The notes beneath the pieces were generated by a model. That model did no database searches. It was not told the origin of the DNA and worked only from the letters and a program-made list of their open reading frames with translations. From Calendula officinalis (Eukaryota > Streptophyta > Magnoliopsida > Asterales > Asteraceae): a stretch of 64,000 nucleotides of DNA. Shown piece by piece: positions 47,770 to 59,810 of this stretch; within the stretch, counting starts at the first letter, position 1; each line of letters opens with the position of its first letter. The translations under genes were made by a program, and so were the position numbers. The DNA is taken from positions 34,806,873-34,870,872 of the forward strand of contig OY970820.1 of assembly GCA_963853835.1 (NCBI GenBank), read 5' to 3'.

Positions 47770-48278
47770 AACACTAATTTGTCCACCTTTTGTTTATTTC
47801 AAGTACAGAAACTTAGGCATTGATTATAAAAGCAATAGTAGGAAAGTTACGATCTAAATCTATAATTATTTGAGTAAGATTATTTAGAATGTTGTATGCA
47901 TTAACAATATACGGAGAAAGAGAAAGAGAGAGAGCTTACCTTCAATTCTAGACTTGATTGAAGGTGAAGATTGTGAGAAACCTCGTATTTCGTAGTGAAC
48001 CTAACTGCTTCTGCCTGTAATGACAGAGATAATGCAATGATATAAACTTTATTCTAAATTTATTGAAAGAGATGAAGCTTGAAAAATGGAGCAAAATAGG
48101 TTTAGAGATAAAAAAAGAAAAGCTCCAATTTCATTCGATTGCATAAATCAGAAAACGAGTTCAACCAGGACATAATCAACTGAAATTCAGATCCCCAAAA
48201 CACAAACCAGTAAGCATGTGAGAAAATTACGCACATTGTATCCACTAATCATTTGAGAAAAATAGATAGTAGATATAC
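47770..48278. other. Spacer between solo LTR and the CysRS fragment
   Basis: On the minus strand a stretch at about 48018-47941 is bounded by CAG and GTAAGC. It could be an exon (about 78 nt, AEAVRFTTKYEV and on), but it matches nothing I know. It might be an untranslated or captured exon. Confidence 0.3.
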
Positions 48279-48453
48279 CAGAACAGTACATCAAAGGCTG
48301 CATATGCCCGAGCATGACCGATATGACTGAAGTCGTACGATGTAACACACAGACGTACATGGAGACTTTGCCGAGAAGTAATGGCGTGAATTTCTCCTTT
48401 TGTCTGGTCACCGAGTTGTAAATATGAAACTCATTTTTACGCATTTCCGCCAT
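48279..48453 (-). pseudogene. Cysteinyl-tRNA synthetase exon 1 fragment (frameshifted)
   Basis: The ATG at 48453 starts MAEMRKNEFHIYNSVTRQKEKFTP, then GKVSMYVC, as in plant cytosolic CysRS. The next bases have lost one G (about 48346-48350). In the shifted frame the class I signature SYDFSHIGHARAY and AFDVLF follow, including the HIGH motif that binds ATP. A GT donor occurs at 48278-48277 where the family's first exon usually ends. No later exon (KMSKS loop, anticodon domain) is found in this window. It is a truncated, frameshifted copy. Confidence 0.8.
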
Positions 48454-48963
48454 TGTTGTCTCTCAGGATCGACTGCTTTGAGATGAACCCTAGCTATTCC
48501 CAATTTTGGAAAACCCTCAAATGAAACGCGTGAAGATATTCTCGCCTGATTTTTCGGAAAATATTAACTGCTTCATATATCGTACTGTGAAGTTTGTGAG
48601 GGATATCTTGACCAATCAATGATTTACAGTTGGCATTTTCGTCCAATCAGAAGGCGTTGTTGTGATGAGGTAGCCTCATATATAGGGGAGGATTAGCGTG
48701 TTGGGCCTGCAGGACCACGTAATATGTTTTCGGCTAAGATACAATTTGTTTTGTTAATTGTTATCCATTACTAATTTTAACATGCATTCCTTTTTTACAT
48801 AATCTTTAGACTTTTACCCCAAATAATGATGTTATTAATCCCTTTATAACAATTAGTGAAGTAACTCGAACGAGAAATTGAATTTCTCTTGAATAGTTTT
48901 CAGTTTACCATCGATAAATGAATATTTTATGATATGTTGAGCTTCTAATAATATATTATAGTA

Positions 48964-49160
48964 CTTCATCCGTCCTAAATTTATTGTTCACTATAAAAAA
49001 ACGCAAGTTTATGAAAAATGCATTAATTACATTATGTCACCAATCAAATTTTATTTTTCACATTTAAATGTTTTTTTTATTGGTTGAAACTTAGGAGTAG
49101 ACAACCATTTTGGAACAAACCAATATATAAATGTAGACAATAAAAATAAGACGGAGGGAG
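48964..49160. mobile_element. Stowaway MITE (197 bp), diverged
   Basis: Flanked by TA (48962-48963 and 49161-49162). The right end ACGGAGGGAG is canonical; the left end CTTCATCCGTCC has changed. The interior matches the MITE at 52954-53150, including ACCAATCAAATTTT and the ATTGGTTGAAA segment. Confidence 0.8.
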
Positions 49161-49265
49161 TAGTAAATTACACCAATGGTCTCTTTCCATAATACGAAGT
49201 ATATTTTAGTAGTAAATCACACGGATGGTCGATGTGGTTTACTAAAGTTTTGGATTTGTTTCTAA

Positions 49266-49745
49266 GGCCTATCCCAATAATGAAACGTCACTAAACCCAG
49301 CAGCAGCGCCTTCATCCCCATCATTACTGACGCATTACTGACACGGTCGTGCCAACAACAATTTATTACTAACACATCCTTTCCACATCATCATTTTTAA
49401 TTAAATTAAATAATTATAAAATAAATACATTACATTACATTAATTTAAAAATACATTGTTTAAATTTTAAAAAATAATATTAAATTTTAAAAAATTACAT
49501 TATTAAAATTTATAAAAACAAAAAAACCTAATTTTTTTGAAAAAAAAATTATTAAAATAAATATATAAAAAAATTAAAATTAAAAACATTAATAAACGAA
49601 CAATCTTCCGTTCCTGTTCGTTCGGTTTGTTTGCAAGCCTACACGCACACCAAACCCGTCCTCCACACGACGTGATCTGCCGACGTTGGCTACCGACGCC
49701 ACCGACGTGCCCCCTCCGCCCCTGACGTGCCAATTGGGACGGGTC
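49266..49745. mobile_element. Probable PIF/Harbinger-like MITE
   Basis: The ends GGCCTATCCCAAT and ATTGGGACGGGTC are inverted relatives. TAA flanks both sides (49263-49265 and 49746-49748), as expected for PIF/Harbinger. The interior is AT-rich with a GC-rich right part, and no ORF is credible. Confidence 0.55.
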
Positions 49746-49748
49746 TAA

Positions 49749-52680
49749 GTCCCAGAAATTACATGGATAGTCCTTAAATATACGAGTCGGTCACACTTTT
49801 GGTCCTAAAGTGGACGTCCGTTAAAAATATGATGTTAAACTGTGTCAAATGACTAGAATATCCTTTGCCCATTATTTTTCATTGTATTTATTTTTTAATC
49901 AAATTAGTTATGGCTCATCCCTCTCTCTCATCTTGGATACCTCAATTAGATCACCTGTGCTATTTTCATCGACTAAAAAGCTTTATCCTCTCACTCTGTT
50001 AAAACAACCAGGTATTTCCCCATATTCCCTTTTTTAATTTTCAACGAAAAGTCTAAATTCGAGTAAGGTTTCAGACTTTCTGTGATGTTTTTTGGCTCTA
50101 TTTTGTCATTTTCATTTCTAGTTTTGCAATTTTACCTATTCCACATTTTTCTTGGAATGGTGTCACTTGTTTGAGACAAGTACTTGTACATATTGGATTT
50201 CAGAAGAATGATGGCGAAGAAGAAAGCGTAATGATTCAGAACTATTGGGCCCATAAGAGCATAAACTAATTATTGGGTACTATCATCTCCTCCTTTAGCA
50301 GTAGGGTTTTAGTAATTTTGAGGTTTTGTGGACTGAGATTAAGTTTTATGCATGTTGTATATAAGTAGGTACGGGCATATAACTTACACAGAATCACGTC
50401 TTTTGCATAATTTTAGATAACCTTTATGTTGACTTCTATATAATATTAGATTAGCAAACTCTCAAGGTTTCATTTTTTTTCCAAATTTATTTACTATATA
50501 ACCGCTCAATCCACCTCCTGCCTGGCCGCTTCAATACGATTGCCATCTGTCTCTACCCACACCTCTAACGACTCCTAGGTCTACCTACAAAACCTGTTTC
50601 TTTCATACTCATCGACTGCATTTCTTAATTCTTCTTTTACTTCAATTAAATTAATGCTCTCTTTTTTATATATAATTAGGGTTTAGGGTTTTGATTTTCA
50701 ATCCTGCTGCTTCAGCTGTTCAGTTAATTTTCACCCACCTTCTGAATTTGGGGTTAAGTTTTCTTTACCTTCCTCCTTTTTAAAATTAGGGTTTCGATTT
50801 TGGGGTTTCGATTTTAAATTTCCTGCTACAGTCATCTTCTTCAGGTGAGTTTCGCTCAACTTTTCGAATTTCGCGGTTCAATTTTCAGATTTTTTATTTT
50901 CAAAATTTCAATTTCGATTTTGAAATTTCTCTCTTCAGTTTGGGGTAAGGTTCCTGACTCGGTTTGAAGTTTTGAATTTGGGGTTCATATTCTTTAATTG
51001 GAGTTCCCAATCTCAATCAATACGGTACCTACCTCTTTAAAGCACAATTTCCAGAATTTGGTATTCTGCTTTTGGAATTACAGTTCCTGCATCTAAAGGT
51101 AAGCCTCATCCATTAGTTATTTCTTTAAGTTCTGTCTTTTTAATTATCAACTTTCTGTCTATTAAGGATTAGTAAATCTATGTTTATTCATATACTAATT
51201 AAAGAGATCGAGTAGTACGTATTTATATAAATTTCAAAAGCACCTTAGCATCTCTTCAAGCAGGTCAATATCACAGGATTTATGATTGGGTCAAAAACCC
51301 GTTGCGAATACACCAACTGTTGAATCAATTTCTGGAATTGCAAAAGAACTATTAGAAATATTGCCGTTAGGTTGACTGTGATTCTCCTTTGTTAATGCCA
51401 ACTTAGTTGACTAGGAATGTAGACAATAAAACTTACCCTGCATGCTGAAATGGTATTACAACCACAAACACGCTGTCAATTAGCCATATCTACAGTAGCA
51501 ACTAAATGATTTAGATTAAAATTAGTAAAATAAGCATAAGTATCACAAATACCTTTTAAAAGTCAATAGCAAAGAAACTAGAGTACTAGACCAACGTTTA
51601 CCAGCTAAATCATGGCACGTGTTGAGCATGTTAATTAATGAGGCTGAATTGGGTTTGCAAGCTTGGAAAATAGTTCATTAAATCATGTGATCATGATGTT
51701 ATGCAATTAGGGCATAAACCACTTCCCATTCCATCACTGGATACCAGTGTTTATTTGATATGTAGCACTTTTTGTCTTATTTTTAGTCCAAAATTCCTAT
51801 ATTTTTTATAAATAATTAGAGTGTATAATATGATTATGTAAAATATGTTATTTCTATAATAAATTATCTTTTCTAGGTTAAATGATTTAGGAGGGATTTT
51901 CATTAATAATACACACTGGAAGAATGACTTTTGACAGTTCACCCTATTGAGAAATAATTATTTTGACCCTATTGATAAACTGAATACCTGCAATCTTAAT
52001 AGTATTTTTTTGACCCTATTCCTAAATTGCAGTTTGACCGCAATATATTAAGAGATGCAAAATCCTGTAATTCATTGTATTAATGTTAGACATCAATAAC
52101 ATATTGACCTTAATTTCACTCTAAACCTGCAAACTTCCATCTATTGCAGCCTAGATCGAACATAGAGAACGAGAAACAAATATGTGTGCGTAGTTAAAAA
52201 AGTTTATAAGAAGAGTATGATAAATCGGGTCTATGGGGCTTCTTTGTCGTTAATTAGAAACCCTTAATAAATTTTGACTTTTTAGGCTAATTAGGGATCA
52301 AATTAATTGGTTTAGGGTTTAGAGGCAAGTTTGACTTTTGCCTTTTGTAAGAATATATATGCATGTATGCAGTTACAAATTTCAGGGATTAGTTTTTTGG
52401 TTTTGATTTGTCATTTCTTAAAAATCCCGTAGAGCATCATCAGAACAAATATGCAGTTACAAATTGATTGGTTTGAATGTTATATTGACTTTTGGTTTTT
52501 GTCAGAACAAATATGCAGTTACAACATTCGATAAGAGGAAAGATGTTGTCTATACACGTTTTTAAATAAAAATATACTCCCAATAGTAGCGGCTCAACTT
52601 CTACGAGGACTCTTGCAATGCCTCAACAACTACAGTTCTCGAAATAACCTCCAATGGCCGTAGAGCATCATCAATAAAAT
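49749..52680. other. Intergenic region with a 5'-UTR-like stretch, no gene identified
   Basis: Between 50640 and 51100 the sequence is pyrimidine-rich with many AGGGTTT phrases and GT/AG-like sites, as in plant 5' UTRs. No coding exon follows on the plus strand. Toward the right end, GTAGAGCATCATCA and CAGAACAAATATGCAGTTACAA are repeated before the Helitron hairpin, which suggests that part belongs to a Helitron whose 5' end was not found. Confidence 0.4.
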
Positions 52681-52714
52681 CCCCCGCGGCAACGCGCGGG
52701 GGTAAAACCACTAG
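52681..52714 (+). mobile_element. Helitron 3' terminus (hairpin plus CTAG)
   Basis: Stems CCCCCGCG (52681-52688) and CGCGGGGG (52695-52702) with a 6-base loop are followed after 8 bases by CTAG and then T. This is the classic plant Helitron 3' end. The 5' end lies to the left and is unresolved. Confidence 0.75.
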
Positions 52715-52953
52715 TTGATACCAAACTTCGTTAACAATACACATCCCTTTCGGATTTTTACGGCCACACATAATAAAATACATATACACAAAATACCCAA
52801 TTTTATTCATATGGGCCCACACATCTTATCCCTCATCAGAAGTGCTCTTGTAACTTGTTCTTTATATGATGTGCTCATTATTTGCTCGTAACATCAAATA
52901 GTTTCATGGGCGAATGGTATGATTGTGTACGTTTACAATTGAAGAAAATACTA

Positions 52954-53150
52954 CTCCCTTCGTCTCATTTTTAATGTCCATTATAAAAATGTACACAGTT
53001 TAAGAAACATACATTAATTATACTATGTAACCAATCAAATTTTCTCTTTCCCACTTAAATATTTTTTGATTGGTTGAAATTAAGGAAATGGCAGTCTTTG
53101 TGGGACAAACTAATATAATATACTAGACAATAAAAATGGAACGGAGGGAG
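52954..53150. mobile_element. Stowaway MITE (197 bp)
   Basis: TA flanks (52952-52953 and 53151-53152), left end CTCCCTTCGTCTCATTTTTA and right end GGAACGGAGGGAG in inverted match. Same length and interior as the MITE at 48964-49160. Confidence 0.9.
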
Positions 53151-53196
53151 TACATTTTTTGTAGCAATACTGAAGAAATATATAGAAGCAAAACCT

Positions 53197-53494
53197 TAGG
53201 GGTGAGCTCGGTCCAAAAATCGAACTGAACCGAACCGAAACCGATATAACTGAAACCTAAAACGATAAATTTTCAAAACCGAACCGGTTACACGTTATCG
53301 GTTTGGTTCGGTCCGGTTCAGTTTCGGTTCGGTTTTTTAGGCCAAATGCTCACTCTTATTCGAAAACCGAAACCGATAGAACCGAAACTGAAAACGATGA
53401 ATTTTCAAAACCGAAACTGAAGCGATAACATGTTATTGGTTTCGGTCGGTTTTTCGGTTCGGTTCGATTTTTTCGGTCCAAATGCTCACCCCTA
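53197..53494. mobile_element. hAT-like MITE with CGGTTCGG repeats
   Basis: The ends TAGGGGTGAGC and GCTCACCCCTA are an exact 11-bp inverted repeat. The 298-bp interior alternates CCGAACCG and CGGTTCGG words. Flanks (CAAAACCT and AAAATCTT) are not a convincing TSD. Confidence 0.7.
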
Positions 53495-54126
53495 AAAATC
53501 TTCTAAAATGTTGACGATTTTGGACTAAAGTTATGGTCTTAATTTGTCGTGATATTTTCAAATTTGAAAAAATTAATTACCAAAATATCCAAAATCAAAA
53601 TCACATTTTGGCCAGGAAAGTTAGTTCCTTAACGAATTAGCCACTAACTTTCCATATCATTCTTGCGAACTTCACTTTATGGTGCATCCATTTGCACAAT
53701 AAAATGAATTTTAAATACTTAATCGACTTGGGCTTTTTGGTGGAAAAATTTATTTCATGTAAAAAAATGAATTTCGCACAACAAAGTGACTTCTACACGA
53801 TTACGCGGAATTAACTTGTTCTAAATAACCTTTTTTCACTATTTGTAATTCGCAAAGTGTGAGTCTATTGTGTTTTTTTTGGTGCACAAACTGATACAAA
53901 TTCTATTTCTTATAGAAAATTATCAGGAAAAAAATGACCTTATAAATTGTAAATGACTAAACCATTCCATGAGGTGCTACGAAAAGTTACCATTAACATA
54001 GCTTAATTATAAACTAACCATATGATAATTGTTTAATGGTAAAAGCATCTAAAATGATTTACTAGAGGAAACACGTTCGATCACTTCTCTAGGTATACAT
54101 TACCATATAACCAGTGGAATATCCGG
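53495..54126. other. Intergenic sequence before the second Copia element
   Basis: AT-rich, no ORF or repeat recognised. Confidence 0.5.
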
Positions 54127-54483
54127 TGTTAGAATATCCTTTTATAATGTGGCCTTATCCATTTGAACCCTTAACTATGCCTTGATGACATATTATACCC
54201 TAACTAACAAATGTCAGTTACTTGATGGAAGTAACTGCCATATCACATAAAATAGGGGATTGTGGGCTTTTCCTGTATTTTGTCATAGTACGTATTCTCA
54301 CAGAAAAACACCAAATCAATTGTGAGAAATCCCCCCATCGGATTATTGACATCACTACCAGAATCGGATCAATCCTAATGTTATGGCTTCATCATCCAAC
54401 CCTAATCTTCAATTGTCAAGTAAGTTTTCTATCAATTGTAGTGTAAAATGATATGATCATGATGATTAAACCCCTGTTATATT
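54127..54483 (+). repeat. 5' LTR of the second Copia element, 3' end deleted
   Basis: It aligns with 59436-59792. It contains ATGGCTTCATCATCC (from 54384) and a strong splice donor CAAGTAAGT shortly after. That gag-like start is also present in the right LTR. Confidence 0.85.
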
Positions 54484-54507
54484 ACCTTAACTTCCAATAC
54501 GGGTTAC

Positions 54508-55862
54508 TTGCCTGGCATTGAACCTTTAACTGGTACTAACTTCTCAACATGGAGAGATCAAGTGAAACTCACTCTCGGAGTAATGGACCTCGATCATGCG
54601 CTTCGTATTGATCCTCCTGTTGCACTTACTGATGATAGTACATCAGATCAAAAACGTGCTTATGAACAGTGGGAGCGATCTAACCGTATGTCACTCATGA
54701 TCATTAAGAACTCCATATCCGTTGCAATTCGAGGAGCCATTCCTGACTCTGAGAATGCAAAGGAGTACTTAAACTCCGTAGAGGAACAATTTAAAGGGAC
54801 TTCAAAAGCCCATGCAAGTACCTTGATTCTCAAAATGTTGACTACCAATATGACGGGGTTACTGGTGTACGTGAGCACATTATGATGATGAGCGATATGG
54901 CAAATAAACTGAAAAGCATGGACATGGAAATCAGTGAAGGTTTCTTAGTTCATTTCATTATGACATCTCTCCCTACTCAATTTGGTCCTTTTAAGATCAA
55001 TTATAATACACAAAAGGAGAAATGGAAAATGTGCGAACTGATTGCCATGTGTGTGCAAGAGGAAGAACGCCTCAAAGTTGAAAAGCCCGATGTCGCTCAT
55101 GTTGCTATCACTAACCTCAATAAGAGAAAGGGCTCATGGAAGGGCAAAGGTTTAAGTGGAGATAATTCCACTCAAAATAAAGTCCAGAAAACGGGTGCAA
55201 GTACTAGCTCATTTCAAAGTGGTCCAAAATGCAAGTTTTGCCATAAGAAAGGGCATACTCAAAAGGATTGTCCAAAATTCAAGGAATGGTTAGCAAAGAA
55301 AGGTATATTTGAATCTTTTATGATTAATGAATCTTTTAAAATTAATGTCCCTATTAATTCATGGTGGATTGACTCTGGATCCATGGTACACATTACTAAT
55401 TCTTTACAGAGATTCCGTACAATCCGGAGATTGGAAAGAAACCAACGAACGGTTAAAGTCGGTAATGGAGTTGATTTAAATGTAGAAGCTGTAGGGACAC
55501 TTCCATTAATATTGGAGGGTGGCTATTGTTTAAATCTTTATGGAACTCTTTATGTACCGAGCATGACTCGAAACTTAATATCTGTATCTAAACTAATTAT
55601 TGATGACTTTATATTTACGTTTGGATACAATAAAGTATATATTATTTTAAATTCCCGTGTTGTTGGAAATGGTTGTCTTGAGGGAAACCTCTTTAAGTTA
55701 TGTTTAGACAATAAATTTTCGGAATCTTTATTATCATTTAACGTTAATGAGAATTTGAATCAAAATAGGAGAAAGCGAGATCTAGAAACCTCATCAATGT
55801 TATGGCATCAACGTTTAGGCCATATTTCACGAGACAGAATGACTAGACTTCTCCGATTTTGA
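54508..55862 (+). pseudogene. Copia gag with zinc knuckle and protease, broken
   Basis: It opens without an ATG (TTG at 54508) as GIEPLTGTNFSTWRDQVKLTL, a Copia gag N-terminus. A one-base shift near 54850-54885 divides the gag domain; the next frame has FLVHFIMTSLPTQFGPFKINYN. The knuckle CKFCHKKGHTQKDC and the protease WWIDSGSMVHITN follow, then the GAG-pre-integrase WHQRLGHISRDRM. The frame stops at 55860-55862 just before CVECIKGK, which lies in the next frame. Confidence 0.88.
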
Positions 55863-55863
55863 A

Positions 55864-56595
55864 AAATGTGTAGAATGTATAAAGGGAAAAATGACGAAAG
55901 GAAATAAGAAAGGTGCCACACGAAGTACCGGATTATTAGAACTAATCCATACCGACATATGTGGACCTTTTCCTTCGGGAATTGGTGGTCATAAATCATT
56001 CATTACCTTCATTGACGATTACTCACGTTACATGTACCTATTCTTAATAAATGAAATATCCGAATCACTTGAAATGTTTAAAACTTTTAAAGCGGAAGTT
56101 GAGAATCAACTTGACCAAAAGATTAAAGTGGTGAGATCGGATAGAGGAGGTGAATATTATGGTAGACATACTGATGTTGGTCAAGCTCCTGGATCTTTCT
56201 TTGACTTTTGCAAAGATCATGGGATTATTAACCAACATACCATGCCGGGTACCCCTCAGCAAAATGGTGTAGCTGAGAGGAGAAACCGTACCCTTATGGA
56301 CATGGTTCGTAGTATGTTGGTAAATTCAAAACTTCCTGAATTTCTTTGGACTGAGGCATTGAAAACGGCTGTTCACATCCTTAACAGAGTTCCTTCAAAA
56401 TATGTTCCAAAGACACCATATGAAATTTGGACAGGAAGGAAACCCAGCTTACGATATTTACGCGTTTGGGGATGTCCAGCTGAAGCTAAGTTATACAATC
56501 ATCAATCACGAAAACTGGACTTAAAAACCGTTAATTGCTATTTCATTGGATATCCTGAACGATCAAAGGGTTACCGATTTTATTGCCCGTCTCAT
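55864..56595 (+). pseudogene. Copia integrase, cut by a MITE
   Basis: The end of the zinc-binding domain (CVECIKGKMTKG) is followed by the core: Asp in IHTDICGPFP, Asp in VRSDRGGEYY and Glu in PQQNGVAERRNR. The tail has LRVWGCPAEAKLY and FIGYPERSKGYRFYCPSH. The MITE at 56596 interrupts immediately after, and the frame continues beyond its TSD at 57147. Confidence 0.9.
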
Positions 56596-57138
56596 TAGGG
56601 GTGTTCACTATGCAGATATAACCGGATTGTCCAATTGGACATTTTGGATCGGACTATTTGGATCGGTTTTTTGGTTTTTTGGATCGGTTTGGACTTGAAC
56701 CAAATTAATATTTTGGTTTTCGGATTGGATTTGGTTTCCGTTGTGAAAACCGGATTGTCCAAAAAAATCCAAATAGTAATATATATACCAATCTTTTTGA
56801 AGTTTTTGATGAAGTTGATGTCAATATTTTTGCATATATGATTATAAATGTCACAAGCTATGAATTAGACTTATTTTTATGTACAAAGTAGTTTATCATT
56901 TTGGAATTGTATATATCGAACTTAATATTATTTATGTTATATAATTTTGTAGTATTTTGAAAAAATTTTAGAAAAACCAAACGGATAAAACCAAACCAAC
57001 CAAATTGTTATTTGGTTCGGATCAGTTTGGTTTTTGAATTAGTTTGGACGGTTCGGTTTGAACTTTTAAAAACTGGACTTTATTTGATTTCACCTATTTG
57101 GTTCGGATAAAACCAAACCGTCCAAACGAACACCCCTA
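56596..57138. mobile_element. hAT-like MITE inserted in the Copia integrase
   Basis: 543 bp with an exact TIR TAGGGGTGTTC / GAACACCCCTA and a perfect 8-bp TSD CGTCTCAT (56588-56595 and 57139-57146), which is diagnostic of hAT. The interior is made of GGTTTGG, GGATCGG and CCAAACC words with a central AT-rich part. Confidence 0.92.
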
Positions 57139-57146
57139 CGTCTCAT

Positions 57147-59052
57147 AGTACCAGAATCGTTGAGACACGCCATGCAGAGTTTCTTGAAAATCTTAACAAT
57201 AGTGGGAGTGGTTCATTTAGGAGCATTGAACTACAAGAGGCTCGAGATGAGACACCAAGAATTCATGTGCCCATCCCCATTAACAGCCACTTGACACCTC
57301 GAATGATCACTTAATTACTCAAGATCATCCTAATAATGTCGAGGAAAATGAACCTAACCACATAACTGATGTTGAACCACAAGAAACTCAACAGCCGTTG
57401 CGCAGGTCACAACGACAAAGGCAACCCACGAACTTTGACGATTACTATACCTATTTGAATGAGTCTGATATCGACTTAGGAAAATGCAATGATCTCGTAA
57501 CATATGAGGATGCCATTACTTGTGACCAATCAGCTCATGGGAGGGAAGCAATGGAAGATGAGCTGAATTCAATGAGCAAAAACAACGTTTGGGAACTTGC
57601 TGAATTACCAAAGGGTGCAAAACCCGTTGGATGCAAGTGGGTTTTTTCAAAACCAAACTTGACCCAAATGGACGTGTTGAAAGATACAAAACTCGTTTGG
57701 TCGCGAAAGGGTACACTCAAAAGGGGGGTATTGATTATAAAGAAACATTTTCTCCTGTATCGAGAAAAGACTCCCTAAGGATCATAATGGCTCTTGTAGC
57801 TCATTTTGACTTAGAGTTACATCAAATGGACGTCAAAACGACATTTCTTAACGGAGATTTACATGAAGATGTGTTCATGGCCCAACCACAAGGTTTTAAA
57901 TCTAAAGGCCAAGAACATCTAGTTTGTAAACTCAAGAAATCAATTTATGGGCTTAAGCAAGCACCCCGTCAATGGTATTTAAAATTTGATGAAGTGATGA
58001 AGAAATACAACTTTATTAAGAATCAGGTAGATGAGTGTGTATACCTCAAGATGAGTGGGAGCAATTTTATTATACTTGTGCTTTATGTTGATGATATTTT
58101 TTTAGCAAGTAACAATATTGATTTGTTGCATGAGTCAAAACGTTTTCTCTCTAGAAACTTTGACATGAAAGATCTCGGTGAAGCTTCGTATGTTATTGGA
58201 ATTGAAATTCATCGAGATCGAGCCAATGGGACATTAGGATTATCCCAAAAGGCATACATTGAACGTGTACTTAATAGGTTCAATATGCAACATTGCTCGC
58301 CCACAGTCGCTCCCGTAATTAAGGGTGATGTTTTCGGGTCACATCAATGTTCGAAAACTGAGGTTGAACTTGAGGAAATGAGACTAATTCCTTATGCTTC
58401 CGTAGTAGGAAGCTTAACGTATGCTCAAGTTTGTACTCAACCAGATATCGCTTATATATGCGGCATGTTAGGCAGGTTTCAATCTAATCCTGGCCTACAT
58501 CACTGGAAAGCTGCTAAGAAAGTATTGCGAAATTTATAAGGAACAAAGGAGTACAAATTAACTTACACTAGATCCGACATCCTTGAAATTATTGGATACT
58601 CGGATTCAGACTTTGCAAAATGTAAAGACACTTATAAGTCAACATCGGGATATATATTCATGCTATCAGGTGGGCCTGTTTCTTGGAAGAGTCATAAACA
58701 GGAACTAACAACAACCTCAACTATGATGGCTGAGTATGTTGCAGTTTATAATGCAACATGCCATGCAATGTTGTTGAAAAATTTGATCACTGGACTCAAA
58801 GTTGTTAATTCCATATCAAGGCCATTAAAGATTTATTACGATAATAGCGCAGCTGTGAGCTTCTCGAACAATAATAGTTCAACTGGAGCTGGTTTATACC
58901 TCGATACAAAGTACTTATTCGTACGTGAAAGAGTGGAGGAACGTATATGTATCGAGCACATTAGAACTCATGAAATGCTTGCGGATCCGCTAACTAAAGG
59001 TCTACCACCCAAAGTATTTACAACTCACGTTTCCAATATGGGTTTTCGTTGA
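57147..59052 (+). pseudogene. Copia reverse transcriptase and RNase H, broken
   Basis: The linker (TRIVETRHAEFLENL and an Arg-rich RRSQRQRQPTNF) leads to RT: MEDELNSMSKNNVWELAELPKGAKPVGCKWVF. A shift near 57650 follows, then RYKTRLVAKGYTQKGGIDY, HQMDVKTTFLNGDL, IYGLKQAPRQW and the catalytic LYVDDIFLAS. A TAA at 58537-58539 lies in an otherwise continuous frame. RNase H continues with YSDSDFAKCKDTYKSTSGY and HEMLADPLTKGLPP to the end at 59052. A second shift lies near 57300. Confidence 0.88.
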
Positions 59053-59435
59053 GACCTTACATAATGTTGTAGTTAGTGCACTATTTCATGATAACGTTTA
59101 ATTTCAAAACAAACGATTTAAGACGATATCCTTCACTATGATGTCTTGTTTGTCTAAATTTACTTTTAACTATGTACACTTATGTTTCATTATAGACAAA
59201 CTTATTTCCACATTATTTTTTTTTGTCATTTTGGGTTATCGATATCATTTGTTTCACATTAGTACCAATGTTATAATGGATGGGGGTCCCGTGTCAAACG
59301 CGACACGTGTGGCTGTATCTTTTTGCTTTGGTTCTATTACGGAATTATGATTATTTATATAAACTTGTAATTCACCAATATAATTTCCCAGGTTTATGTA
59401 CAAATATAAAATGGTTCTACGGCCAAGTGGGAGAA
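59053..59435 (+). other. Non-coding 3' region of the second Copia element with PPT
   Basis: No ORF is needed here. CAAGTGGGAGAA at the right edge is the PPT. Confidence 0.6.
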
Positions 59436-59805
59436 TGTTAGAATATCCCTTTATAATGTGGCCTTAACCATTTGAACCATTAACTATGCCTTAATGACAT
59501 ATTATACCATAACTAACAAATGTCAGTTACTTGATGGAAGTAACTGCCATATCACATAAAATAGGGGATTGTGGGCTTTTCCTGTATTTTGTCATAGTAC
59601 GTATTCTCACATAAAACACCAAATCAATTGTGAGAAATCCCTCCATCGGATTATTGACATCACTACCGGAATTGGATCAATCCTAATGTTATGGCTTCAT
59701 CATCCAACTCTAATCTTCAATTATCAAGTAAGTTTTCTATCAATTGTAGTGTAAATTGATATGATCATGATGATTAAACCCCTGTTATATTTAAATTAAT
59801 CAACA
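59436..59805 (+). repeat. 3' LTR of the second Copia element
   Basis: 370 bp, TGTTAGAATA to AATCAACA, complete. Confidence 0.88.
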
Positions 59806-59810
59806 TCCGG

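Larger units (their letters stand above)
54127..59805 (+). mobile_element. Decayed Ty1/copia element interrupted by a MITE
   Basis: The left LTR starts at 54127 and the right LTR is 59436-59805. The exact TSD TCCGG (54122-54126 and 59806-59810) gives the outer ends TGTTAGAATA and AATCAACA. Gag, protease, integrase, RT and RNase H read on the plus strand. The left LTR loses similarity after 54483 and no primer site follows. The last 13 or so LTR bases, the primer site and the true start of internal coding were therefore deleted. CAAGTGGGAGAA (59424-59435) is the PPT. Frameshifts, stops and a 543-bp MITE in the integrase-RT linker inactivate it. Confidence 0.88.

Noticed and set aside
53189..53502. 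8-bp TSD for the MITE at 53197
   Set aside because: CAAAACCT and AAAATCTT do not match well enough, although the TIRs are clear.
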